64,000 bases of DNA, taken from the NCBI GenBank assembly GCA_025531455.1, contig JAMYHL010000002.1, positions 558,001 to 622,000 on the forward strand, in the 5' to 3' direction. Position 1 is the stretch's first letter, and each line of letters opens with the position of its first letter. A program made the translations under genes and the position numbers. Source of the DNA: Apiotrichum sp. Y4204. Lineage: Eukaryota > Basidiomycota > Tremellomycetes > Trichosporonales > Trichosporonaceae. The notes under the pieces are model-generated. The model saw only the letters and a program-made list of their open reading frames with translations. It was not told the DNA's origin and did not search any database. Below, piece by piece: positions 48,933-59,946 of this stretch.

Positions 48933-49803
48933 CCACCATCCATAGCAATCTCCTTCCATTTCCATTTCCATTTCCATTTCCATTTCCATTTCCATTACCC
49001 ACAACTCTCCATCATCTCTGTGCCATACCACGCAGACCGCCGCTATGCCTGCCTCTGCTCTTTGCTCGCCTTTGGGACCTCTGCCCGTTCCGATGAAATT
49101 GTACCGTACTAGCTTTGGTCTAATGCATGCCATCACATGATAAAGAGAGTGGGATATGGGACGTGAGGCGATGGCCAGTCTCGAGCCCCAGCACACTTGC
49201 GAGCTCATCAGAGTGCCACCCATCCGGCGATAACCGACTCGTGCACGGGCGATGTTGTTGTTTCAGGCATCCCGTGCATGCTACCTGGGGGGCTCTTGGA
49301 GTTGACTCTGGTCGCGATGCCGACTATCGTGACAGGTCCTGTTTAGAGTTCCCGCAGGGCCGCAGGGGAGGTGCGCGAGGCAAGCGACCCTGGGCCCTAG
49401 ACTGGGTGTTGTTGTCCGTCCACCTGCATCAAACGCAGTAACACTTTGTGTTTGCACTTGCACTTTGCACTTTGCACTTTACACTTGCACTGGTTCCTTG
49501 TCACTCGCTGTGCATGTGTACTCGCGCCCACTTAGATTCCTAGACCTAGGCCGTTCTCTTGTCACCATCTATCTTATCACCAGTCTCTTGTTTTCCCCGC
49601 GGAACAGACTCGCGATATCGGGTCGTCAACAATCGGCACACAACCAACGACCGACGACCTACGACCGCAACCCACGAGTCACGCCCAACGAGTCACGACC
49701 GACGACACGAGCGCGACGACTACCCACCCTTCCACCCAGCGGACTCTCGGACTACGCGCCATCTACCCGGCCGCACACCGGAGCCAGCCATTGAGCCCGG
49801 CCC
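48933..49803. other. Intergenic region CYR1 / ankyrin-DIL gene
   Basis: CYR1 3' region with a hexamer repeat, then spacer. Around 49450-49490 there is a short TTTGCAC-type repeat. No gene seen. Confidence 0.45.
48956..48996. repeat. (CCATTT)6 hexamer microsatellite
   Basis: Six perfect CCATTT units plus a partial seventh, starting 23 bases after the adenylyl cyclase stop codon, so within its 3' untranslated region. Confidence 0.95.
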
Positions 49804-52800
49804 ATGTCCACCGGCTCCGCACTGAGGGGTCCACCTACCGAGATGCCGGACACCGGGGTGGTCGTGGTGATGAATGGGAACGGGGGTGGGAACGGGATCC
49901 CGGCATTGTGAGTTCTGAGATTCGGAAGCGCCATCGTCTTATCGTATTATCATCTTATCGTCACGCACTCGCACTCGGCCAGCAGCTGATCCCAGAACGT
50001 GCACCCCCACCGGCACCGACCCGACACCCGCGTCCGTCCAGCTTGCGCTCGAGGAGGCCGAGGACGACTCGCCGCTGAGCGGTGACGACGCGGAGGCGCG
50101 GATCCTGCGGCAGGCCCTCGAGTGGGCGGTGGCGCATGCGGACGTCGAGCTCGTCGGATACCTTGCTGGATTGGAGGGGCGGCTTGTGAGTGCTTGAGCG
50201 GTGCGTGCCGCGCACGAGGGGCGGGCACAGTGGGCCCAGCGGGCACAGCGGGGCGAGGTGGGGCGAATGTCGAGGGCGAGGACTTGGGCGCGTCGCTCGG
50301 ACACTCGACTTGTTGCTCTGATCACTGGCATTGCCCAGTGCGCCTTCATTCCGGCCTGAGATTGTCCGACAGTGCAAGTTGCAAGTCGCCTATGGCACAG
50401 TGCTCGCTCCATTCCGCGACGCATTCCGATAATCCCGCTTGGTTGCTTGATTCTGACAGCAGGGCATGATTCTCGACACGCAGGTCGCGGCGCTCGAGGA
50501 CGACGAGGGATGGGGCATTGTCGGGATGGCGATCCAGTCGTCGTGCGGGCTGAGCGACAAGGAGGAGGCGGTGCGGTTGATCGTGGCGCGCTGGGGCGTG
50601 TCGGCTGGCCCGCGCGGCGGCCGCGACAACTCGGGGTGGACGGCACTACATCTCGCCGCGTTGCTCTCCTCTCCGCAGACTGTGTCGGTGCTGCTCAATC
50701 GCGGCGCGTCACCGGCAGCACTCACGGACGGCGGTCTCTCGGCGTACGATCTGATCACGGGGATGGAGGGCCGCGAGCCGCTCGCGCTCCTCCTCGACCC
50801 GCTGCACGACGACGCACCTGCAAGCGAGGCGATCGGGTGCGCGGCCGATCGCCCGCCGCTCAGCCCCCGAAGAAGAGAGCTTATCCAGCGCCGGCGGTTT
50901 CGCGACACGACGCGTAACCAGCTCGAGGAGCGCCGCGCCGTCCAGGCGCGCATTACGGCGGAGCGCGAGCGGTGGGTGCGCGAGCGCGCGAAGAATATCG
51001 GGGTGAATGCCAGCGTGCTCTTCCCTGAGCCGAAGGAGGTCGAGGAGGAGGAGGAACGGGACGGTGATGATGACGATGAAGGGGATGATTTAGAGGTGAG
51101 ATGGTGGTTGTTCCCAGCTGACATGCAGGAATTCCTCAACCCCAGCAACGCGCTCGTCTTCTCGCTCAACCAGCTTGGATTCATCTTTGACATATTCATC
51201 ACAAAGTACTCGCCGCTGTGCCAGCCGCAGGAGCGGCGGGCGCTGCCGGCCAACGCACTGTATTTGTATGCGCGCTTTGCGCACTACCAATGCGACGAGG
51301 CGTGGCTGGAGGAACTTGTTGATGGGGCGATTGAGCGCATCGAGCGCGGCGTCTACTCGAACGGCGACGACCTTGCATATCTCGCGTTCTGGGAGTACAA
51401 CCTCACGCTCCTCCTCGGGCTTATTCGCCTCGACGAGCCGCTCTTCAAGGCCTGCACGGAGATGAACCTCCTCGGGATGGTGGAGGAGCTGATTAATGCC
51501 ATTCACGGTAGGTGCTGGAGTATAATGCTGTTCTGACCCGCCAGTGTTTGTAATCCGCATAGCGGAGAGGAAGATTGACGAGGTGCTCGATGCTGCGATG
51601 CTCGACTATGAGAGTCTCGAGGACTTTGAAGACGTGCGCTTCACCGACCAGTGGAACCTGTTTCGATCGTTCACCTCGCGGAAGAAGACGCGCGATACCC
51701 CGCTCGCGGCGTCAGTGTTCTCGGCACCCGCGACTCCGGACCGCCCAGATCCGCTCGAGTCGCCACATCGGACGACGGCCGGGATGCCTTCCCCTTCACC
51801 GCATCGGACTACGGCCGCCGGGATTCCGTCGCCTTCGCCGTCTAGTGCTGGACGGTCGTTACTCGACTTGAAGGCCGAGGCGCGCGAGGTGATAGCCACC
51901 GGGATCGAGAAGGCTGGCCAGGTCGTCGGCCTCGGCGGCGACAAGCCGTCACCGAGCCGCATCGTGGACACGCTCACCAATGTGCTCCTCATCTTGCAGC
52001 TCTACGACGTCAACCCTGCATTCATCGTCCAGGTCTTCTCGCAGACATTTTACTGGATCTCATCCGAGCTCTTCAACCGCATCATCACGCGGCGAAAGTA
52101 CCTCTGCCGGAGCAAGGCGGTGCAGATCCGGATGAACATCACGGCCCTCGAGGACTGGACGCGGCAGAACGGCCTCCCGCCAAACATTGCTACCAAGCAC
52201 CTCGAGCCTGTCATGCAGCTCCTCCAGTGGCTGCAGTGCCTGTCGCAGATCAACCAGTTTGACATGCTGATAGGCACGGTGCAGAACCTGCGTGCGCTCA
52301 ACCCCCTGCAGATGCGGCGGGCGGTGCGCGACTACCGCTTCGAGGTGAACGAGAGCCGCATGGCCGACGACTGCGTGCAGTACCTCGCGCAGATGCAGAA
52401 GGACTGGGAGCGGCGCAGGGTGCATATGGGGGTCAAGAATGCGCAGCAGTCGCAACGCGCGGCTGATGGCGACGATCCGCTCTCCATCGAGGCGCTCTTC
52501 GATGGCAGTGTGGGTATTGGCGAGTGGGTGCCGCAGACATCGCCAGAGTGCCTGGGCGAGCTCGTCGACTCGCGGTTCATGCTCCCATTCCTCATCCCCA
52601 CAAGTACAGAGTTTTTACTCGCCACACCACCACCCGACGAGGCGTACCGCAACCTCGCCTCTGAAATGCCGCTGCTCCCGGACGGGACGACGTCGAGCCG
52701 TCCGCTGTCCCGCGCAAGCTACTCGTCCTCCCGACCAATGGCATGGGCGTCGCAGCACGAGAAGCGCGTCCGGCGGCTGCCCGAGCACTTTTTCGAGTGG

Positions 52801-53556
52801 CTAAAGGAGCGCCAGGCCGAGTTTGTGCGCGAGTGGGGAACTCAGCAGGGCGCCGAGCGGAAGAAGAAGAAGACCGACGTTAAGGTCACGCCGACGCGGC
52901 CGGCACCTCCCCCGCCGATACCGGACTCTAGCGCCAAACCCGTGCCCTCGCCGCCCTTGCCGGCTCTACCTGAGCAGTACGTCACGCCGAACAAGGCGCT
53001 CCCGCGCGCGCCGAATAGTCCCGAATCAAGGCGCTCGCGGGAACTCGCACGCAAGGCCTCTGTCGACCTCGCCCAGCAGACCGCACACGAAGCGACACCA
53101 CCCGGTCCCGATTCCATTGAAATGGTTTTCCGCCCGTCACCCTCGCCTGCAACGTACGCCAACGGGCAGTATGCCATACCGGCTGTAGACCCCGGGCGCA
53201 GGCTGTCCAACGGCAGCTCGGTAGCGAGCCCGTCCAGCGGCTCGCCGCATTACGAGCTTGCGCGGCTGCGGCGCGAGCGCAAGGCGTCGGTCAGCTCGGT
53301 GCACAGCAACTCGTCGGCCAGCGGCGAGAAGAAGCGGTGGTGGAAGCTCGGGCGCGGGTCCGACGGCGACGCGAGTTTCGAGCGGGAGCGGGAGCGGCGT
53401 CGCGCCGAGCGCGAGGACACGGCCGAGACCATCGTCCCCTCCCCTTCTGCGCGGCGGACATCCACGAGCGAGACCGTCAAGACGCTCGTGTCCTCGCCTG
53501 TGCGCAGCACGCAGAGCATCTACGAGACCGAGGAGGAGATTGGGCGCAGATTGTAG
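49804..53556 (+). CDS. Ankyrin-repeat and dilute (DIL) domain protein
   Basis: Five exons: 49804-49907, 49996-50185, 50463-51095, 51129-51507, 51545-53556; 1105 residues. An ankyrin repeat block lies around residues 150-190 (SGWTALHLAALLSSPQTVSVLLNRGA). It is followed by an arginine-rich helical segment and an acidic run (EEEEERDGDDDDEG). The DIL domain, as in the myosin V cargo-binding tail, spans about 440-760 (LILQLYDVNPAFIVQVFSQTFYWISSELFNRII, then SKAVQIRMNITALEDWTRQNGLP). The C-terminal third is Ser/Pro-rich. Ankyrin-DIL proteins without a motor are found across fungi; a role in vesicle or polarity traffic is plausible but unproven. The 33-nt intron 3 is in frame and stop-free. The first exon is the least certain part. 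Confidence 0.88.
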
Positions 53557-54230
53557 GCCGGGGGCGGGTATAGAGGCATGCATCGGTGCCATGTACGGAT
53601 TGAGATTGACTGGGGCCGGGGGTGGGTTTGACATGTTTGTGCCGAATTGGGTTCTGCCATCGCGCGGTGTCTGCGCAGTGCCCTGCGGCGCGCGGCGCCG
53701 AGTGGCCAATTCCGTCGCCGCGGCGCACGGCGCCGATCGCCGACGCCGCCGGAGCTTCCCTCCCATGCATCCGGTGCGCTCTCGGCGGCGGCGATGCAGC
53801 GCGGTGCGGATGGAGTAGTGGTGCATGCTGCTGATTCATGTCTCGACTGAATGCGAGTGCATACGGCTGAAAGGAGAAGCAGAAGGTGCTACAAGAGCAG
53901 AGCCGAGCGCTGCAGCGCCGCGCCGTGTCGTTTTCATTTGGTGGGTGTATTCCTTTTTCATCCGCCAACAACAATCATCTCATTCTCCGTCTCTTTCTCT
54001 CTCTCTCTCTTTGTCTCTCTTTGTCTCTCTTTGTCTCTCTTCCTCTCATCTCATCCGCTTACACATCCTCATCATCTCTTTATCCCCTTTCTTTTCCTCT
54101 ACTGTATCCTATATAATCGTACGCCTCGACACGCGTACACCAACACGAGCACAGCAGCACGACACGCGCTAAATCCCACCCCACCCCTCCACCCTCCACG
54201 CGCGATCACCGGTCGCCGGCCCGCGCGACG
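53557..54230. other. SET2 upstream region
   Basis: Spacer followed by a strong pyrimidine tract (53988-54045, TCTCTTTG units) and a C/A-rich leader. Looks like a TATA-less housekeeping promoter. Confidence 0.5.
53988..54045. repeat. TCTC/TCTCTTTG pyrimidine repeat
   Basis: A (TC)n run followed by three TCTCTTTG-type units about 190 bases before the SET2 ATG. Simple-sequence promoter element. Confidence 0.8.
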
Positions 54231-57200
54231 ATGATGGGCCCGATGGGGATGGGCCCGACGGGGCCGACGGGGCGGGATGCGGCGTCGGCATCAGCGCCGA
54301 GTTTGGGCGCAGGGCGCGGCGGGACGCGCTCGCCATCACCACCTAACGAGCACGCGCCATCGCCTTCCCTCGCGCGACAGCTCACGCCGCCCTTTGCCTC
54401 TGCCGCTGATGCCCCACAACCTCAAACTCCCCAAACACCGCGGACACCGCGGACACCACCACTGCCCGCACCGACGACACTCGACCTCTTCTCCCCCAAC
54501 TCGCCCAAGGCCGAGGGGAGCCGCAGCCGCAGCCGCAGCCGGAGTCCGAGCCGGAGCAGGAGCTGCACGCCGCCGCGCCGCGCGCGCGTCAAGTGGGAGG
54601 ACGAGGTGTACGGGATTGGCATTGGGATGGGGATGGGGAATGGCGGGAGTGGTGGGCCGTCGCGCAAGATGAGCGGCGCGAGCGGGAGCGGATCCTCGAC
54701 GCCGACACATCTCGGGCCCACGCTTGTCCCCGAGCTACCGCTTGCGTGGGACGAGGCGCTCACGAGCTTCCACCAGATCGACAAGTGTATCTATGAGCGC
54801 AAGGACCTCGGGCTCAGCAGAGAACAGGACGAGATGATGGTTTGCGACTGTGTTTATGATCCCGGTGAGTGGCGAGAGATGGGAATGTGTCGGATCAGAG
54901 CAAGGCGGGAGGAACGGCGGAATGACGAGTCGCCACCGGGCAAACGCCGTGCGCGGGACGTGTGCTGGCGAGAACGGTGGCGGTGGTGGTGCTGCCGTGC
55001 GTGTGTGTTGGTTTGCTGGCGATTTGGACCGCTGCCCTGCACCGCACGCCGTCCCGCAGCTTGTTTTTCCTCCGTCGCACGTTGTGTCCTGTCCCCTGCC
55101 TGGAACTGGCAGTGTCGCATTCCTCTCAATGGCAGTCGCTTCCACCAGAATCATATCGCGGCCCTGTCACTTCCCTCAAAGATCAGCGCTGACGTCCAGA
55201 TGACCCCCACGGCTCAGCATGTGGTGTCGACTCGGACTGCATCAACCGCGCAATCTTTATCGAGTGTCTGGCCAAGGAGTGCCGTGCAGGGAAACACTGC
55301 CGGAATCAACGGTAAGCTAACTGTTCTATTGGCCAAGCTCATGCAACAGGCTATCTAGACGCCAGTTTGGGCCCGTGGACGTGGTGCTCACGGAGAAGAA
55401 GGGCTATGGGCTGCGAGCCAAGGAGAAGATTCCTGCGTGAGTACATTGTTGGGCCGGCTGCACAATCGCTTCCTGTCACCTGGTCAACTGCTGACCCCAC
55501 AGCGGCGCTCTGATCTACGAATATCTCGGCGAGGTCGTCAAGGAGACGACGTTCCGCAACCGCATGGCAAAGTACGCCGACGAGGGCATCAAGCACTTCT
55601 ACTTTATGATGCTCCAGAAGGAGGAGTACATTGACGCCACCAAGAAAGGTGGCATCGGCCGCTTTGCCAACCACTCGTGCAACCCCAATTGCGAGGTGCA
55701 AAAGTGGGTCGTCGGCCGGCGCATGCGCATGGGCATCTTCACCAAACGCGACGTGCTCAAGGACGAGGAGATAACATTCAATTATAATGTGGACCGCTAT
55801 GGGTGGGTGCAATCCGTCTTCCTCGATCACTGACCCCGCCAGTCACGAGGCACAGATATGTTACTGTGGCGAGTGGAATTGTGTTGGCACGATTGGTGGC
55901 AAGACGCAGACAGATATCGGCGGCATGGACGACCTGTTCCTCGATGGTGAGCTTCTTGTTTTAGGTTTTAGCTGACATCAGCCCTGGGCATCATGGACGA
56001 GGTGCGCGCAAACGGCATGAAGGGCAGCAGGAAGAAGAAGGCTCGCCAGCTGCACGAGGACGACTATGTGGTGAGTTTCTTTGGCTGTCTACCAAACTCA
56101 CTCCAGCCTACCCTGTACCCGATCAACGACCATGAGGCTACAAAGGTCGCTGCTGCCATCCGCCAATCCATGGAGAACCCCAAGATGATGCGCCTCCTTC
56201 TGGACCGTGTAAAGGTGGGCTGTGCCGATGTTTCTCTCTCTAACCCCCAGATGACCAGCGATCCTGTCGTCCAGCGCCAGCTCATGCGCATGCACGGCTT
56301 CAGTCTAATGAGCATGATTCTGACCGACATGGCGGCAGACCGCGACATTGTCAAGGACGCGCTAGAGAGCCTTCTCAACTGGAAGCTGCAGATCCGTAAC
56401 AAAATTGAGGATTCGAACATTGAGGATATCGTCCGCGTGATACGCGATGGCCCGGATGAGGAGCTGTCTGGGATGGCGCAGCAGCTGCTCGATTACTGGG
56501 GCACCCTTGAGCTGTCGTACAAGATCCCGCGAAAGTCGAAGATTGCCTCGGTGAGTTGCCTGACCGCCTTCAATTCTAACTCTCCAGCTGGACGCAGACG
56601 ACGAGCAGAACACGACGACAATCGCTGAGGATGATGCCATCCCGAGGCGACCACTGCAAATGGACGACCTCCTTAATACCACGGGTATCGAGCTCAACAT
56701 TGCGCCGGTGCGACAAGCACCGCCGCCAATGCCGTTTGGCTTCCGGCCGCGTCCGCCGCCGCCGATGCCACCGCCAAAGCCCCATCCGCAGGTTCAGTCG
56801 AGCGACCGTCTCAAGCTCGAGGCTATCATTGCCATGGCGGCCCAGAGCCAGACCGCCGCGCCGACCCCTGCAGCTTCTACTCCCGTGCCCAGCTCGTCCT
56901 CCCGCCGGAGCAAGGACGAGCCGCGGAAACGCCAGAAGACGTCCCAGCGTCCTCTGACGGCCGAGGAGGAGAGGCGCAAGGAGAAGCGGCTGACTGTTCT
57001 CATTGGCGAGGTTGTGGTCAACAGCATGTCCAAGTACAAGGACCAGATGGAGCACGACACCTTTAAGCGCTATGCCAAGGATGTGAGTTAAGCAGGCTTT
57101 CATCGCTCTAACTCTCAGTGCACCAACGTTCTCGTGGAGAAGGAGAAGCGCGGGCATTCGTATGCCGCTCATCGCCATCCGTCGCTGTCGGACGAGAAGA

Positions 57201-57718
57201 AGGCCAAGATCAAGTCGTTCACCAAGGAGTTTGCACACAAGGTGCTGCGTAACCTGAAGGCAAAGGGAAAGCTCAAGAAGCCGGGAAGCTCTTCAAACGG
57301 CCACCCCCGTTCGCCCATGCTCACGCCTTCCGCGACGCCGAGCCACCTCTCCATGGGCACGCCGTCCACCACACCAGGTCTCACCATGGCGAGTACACCG
57401 TCTGGCTCGCTGGGGACACCCAATGGCGCGCTTATCGACGATATTTTCGGCACAGAGGAGCGCGATCACCACGACTATGATGACAGTATGGAGGTGGACG
57501 AGACGCCAGACGCCACGCCCTCGGCATCGGCCTCGGCGTGTGGAGCCACGCCAGCGTCTCCGGCCTGTGCGAGCCCCGGCCCTCCGCCAGCGCCCGCTCC
57601 CGTCCCCGCCCCGTTCCCGGCTCCCATGGTGGTCGACCGCTTCTCGGGCCCCTTCCTCAAAGGCAAGTCGGGTCCGATTCTCGTGGATCGCTTCACCTCG
57701 GATTCTCGCAAGGAGTAA
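54231..57718 (+). CDS. SET2: Histone H3K36 methyltransferase Set2
   Basis: Ten exons: 54231-54864, 55200-55311, 55350-55436, 55503-55802, 55843-55946, 55982-56070, 56107-56214, 56251-56550, 56588-57082, 57119-57718; 942 residues. It methylates H3 lysine 36 on transcribed genes. After a Ser/Pro-rich N-terminus come the AWS cysteines ([31 protein letters not shown]), the SET domain (about 250-380, [14 protein letters not shown] and [13 protein letters not shown]) and the post-SET cysteines (CYCGEWNC). A helical middle region follows, then a C-terminal SRI domain (about 710-800) that binds phosphorylated RNA polymerase II. I saw no clear WW motif between SET and SRI. Introns 6 and 7 are both 36 nt, in frame and without stops. 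Intron 1 (335 nt) is long. Confidence 0.95.
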
Positions 57719-58198
57719 ACAGATTAGACTCATATAGCTGTTGCCGTTACTGTATCGCCACGACATCTACAGTATCTCACGTGTACTTTGTAGTGTGGAT
57801 GGAGCATGGAGTGACTCGGGCATGGTTGCGGCAAAGCGTGGTGGGCATGACCAGTGGAGGCCAGACCACTGTGCTGGATTCTTCTTGTCCACTCGTGCAA
57901 TGCGCCAATGCTTGTCCACTCGTGCAATGCGCCAATGCAATGTCAATGTATCTTACGGCCGTACGGTCCACGGGTCTTTGCATCACGGGTAGACGCAATA
58001 TTGGACCTCTGAGCCTGTGACATGGCCATATCATGCATGCAATCACCCGATCACGCCCATCCCATCAGCATGTGTCTTGGGCCCGAAAAGATCCGTGGTG
58101 ATCCGACATTCCATAGTCTTCGCCGAGGGTCAGCATGACGGCTGATGTCGCTACATACAGCGGACAGCACAGCGCATTCTCTTACAAACACACTAACC
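57719..58198. other. Intergenic region SET2 / flavoenzyme
   Basis: About 480 bases with the SET2 3' end, a perfect 27-bp tandem duplication at 57884-57937, and the flavoenzyme promoter. Confidence 0.5.
57884..57937. repeat. Perfect 27-bp tandem duplication
   Basis: Two identical abutting copies of a 27-base unit beginning CTTGTCCACTCGTGCAATGC, at 57884-57910 and 57911-57937. The absence of any mismatch suggests recent origin. Confidence 0.95.
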
Positions 58199-59601
58199 AT
58201 GACATCCCTCTTCGAAAAGCCCTCAGTACTCATCGTCGGCGCAGGCGAGCTCGGTGCAAGCGCGGCAGTCGAGCTCCTCCGCTCAGGACACTATGGGACC
58301 ATAACGGTGCTGGACCGCGCCGCGGCCCTGCCAGCCCTCGACGCCGCCTCGACAGACATCAACAAGGTCGTGCGCTTGGACTACACGGACGCCGACTACG
58401 CCAAGCTTGCGTGCGAGGCCGTGCGCCGCTGGCAAGCACCAGAGTGGGAAGGGATCTACCACCCGACCGGCCTCGTTATCCGGGGGTTGACGCACCAAAA
58501 CGCAGCCACGACATTCGAGAATGCACAGGCCCTCGAGCCGGGCGTGCGCCTCCTCTCCACTCCCGAAGAGGTACGCCATGCGCTCTCTCCCTCTGGCCGC
58601 GGGGAGATTGGCGAAGCGGCGCTCGTGGCAAAATCGTACTTCAACCCCTCGGGCGGGTGGGTGCACGCCTCGGGAGCGATCAATGTGCTGTATGAGGAGA
58701 TCCGCGCGCTCGGCGGGGTCATCGTCCCCGGTGCCGAGTTTGAGTCGTTGATTGTGGATGATGGGGATGTGCGCGGCGTGCGCTGCGCCGATGGGCGGGA
58801 GTTCGCGGCGGATAAGACCATTGTCGCGATGGGGTCGTGGACCGGCGGACACGGCGGGTTGAGGGATATCTTCCCGCCTGGCCTGCTCGTCCCGACCGGA
58901 CAGACTGTTGCCGCTGTTCAGCTCTCGAAAGAGGAGCAGGAGCGGTACAAGGACATGCGGACTGTCGCCAACCTCGATGGCTCGGGGTACTACAGCTTTC
59001 CGGTGCGTAGACGTCACGCCCTGCCGGGCTCTCCCATTCTGACATTTACTACAGCCTAATGCCGACGGCCTCGTCAAGTTTGCCCTCCACGCGGGAGGGT
59101 ACACCCTCCCGACCGCGATCCCGCGCACGGCCGCAGATGTAGATGCCGTCGCATACACGGAATCGCACGGCGTGGGATGGATCCCAAAGCAGTCGTTTGC
59201 CGTCATGCGCGCAAAGTTTGGCGAAATCTACCCCGAGCTCGCAAAGAGTGCGTTCTTCCGCTATGTACACCTTCTTGACCCCAGAACCGATGACATATAC
59301 CCGGATGTGCTGGTACAGCGACACGCCGGACAGCGACTTTGTGATCGACTATGCGCCGGGGTACAAGTCGTTGCTGATTGCGAGCGGGGGAGCAGGGCAC
59401 GCGTTCAAGTTTCTGCCCGTCATGGGCGAGCTCATTGCTGCGCGCCTCGAGGGCCGCTTGCCGCCGCATCTGGCTCGGAAGTGGCGCATCGACCGCCCTG
59501 TTCCTGTGTCTGATGATGATAGGCAGGGACTGACGAGGAGGCCGCTCGTACTCGAGGAGCTTGTTACCAAGGAGGATATGGGCCCGCTGGGTGAGGTGTA
59601 G
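58199..59601 (+). CDS. Fructosyl amino acid / sarcosine oxidase-like flavoenzyme
   Basis: Three exons: 58199-59002, 59055-59247, 59285-59601; 437 residues, the usual length for amadoriases. A Rossmann FAD fold opens the protein (VLIVGAGELGASAAVELL). Cys341 in TRMCWYSDTPDSDFVIDYAP is placed where this family carries its covalent FAD, and the C-terminus has GGAGHAFKFLPVMGE. These enzymes oxidise the C-N bond of fructosyl amino acids or N-methyl amino acids, giving H2O2. The 37-nt intron 2 is required to restore frame just before the Cys341 motif. The protein ends in LGEV, so the usual peroxisomal PTS1 tripeptide is absent. A Zn2Cys6 regulator follows on the same strand. Exact substrate cannot be read from sequence. 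Confidence 0.87.
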
Positions 59602-59946
59602 CTCTAGTGCTACGGGGTCGGGGAGTTGTATGAGAGATATCATGTTTGGACAGTCCACAAACCGTGCATGTCTCCGTACTCAGCTTTGTGTAAGCTATGA
59701 GCAGCAATGGTCCACTTTCATGCACTCTGTACATTCCTTTAGCTCCGAGGACATGGATGCAGTCTGTTGTTGATTCCCCACATCCTGATTCTGTGAAATC
59801 ACTGACGGCCGATGAGATCCGGCGCCAGCCGCATACACCCGACACGTCCCGCGCCACCCATTTCGCAAGCCGCGCGATCCGAACTCGACCTCTACGCAAC
59901 AACACGACACACTCCTCAGCGGCAAGCATCTCAGCCCGCCAGCCCC
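59602..59946. other. Short spacer before the Zn2Cys6 gene
   Basis: About 345 bases; the open frame upstream of 59947 extends back to an ATG at 59812, so part of this spacer could be coding if that start is used. Confidence 0.5.
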
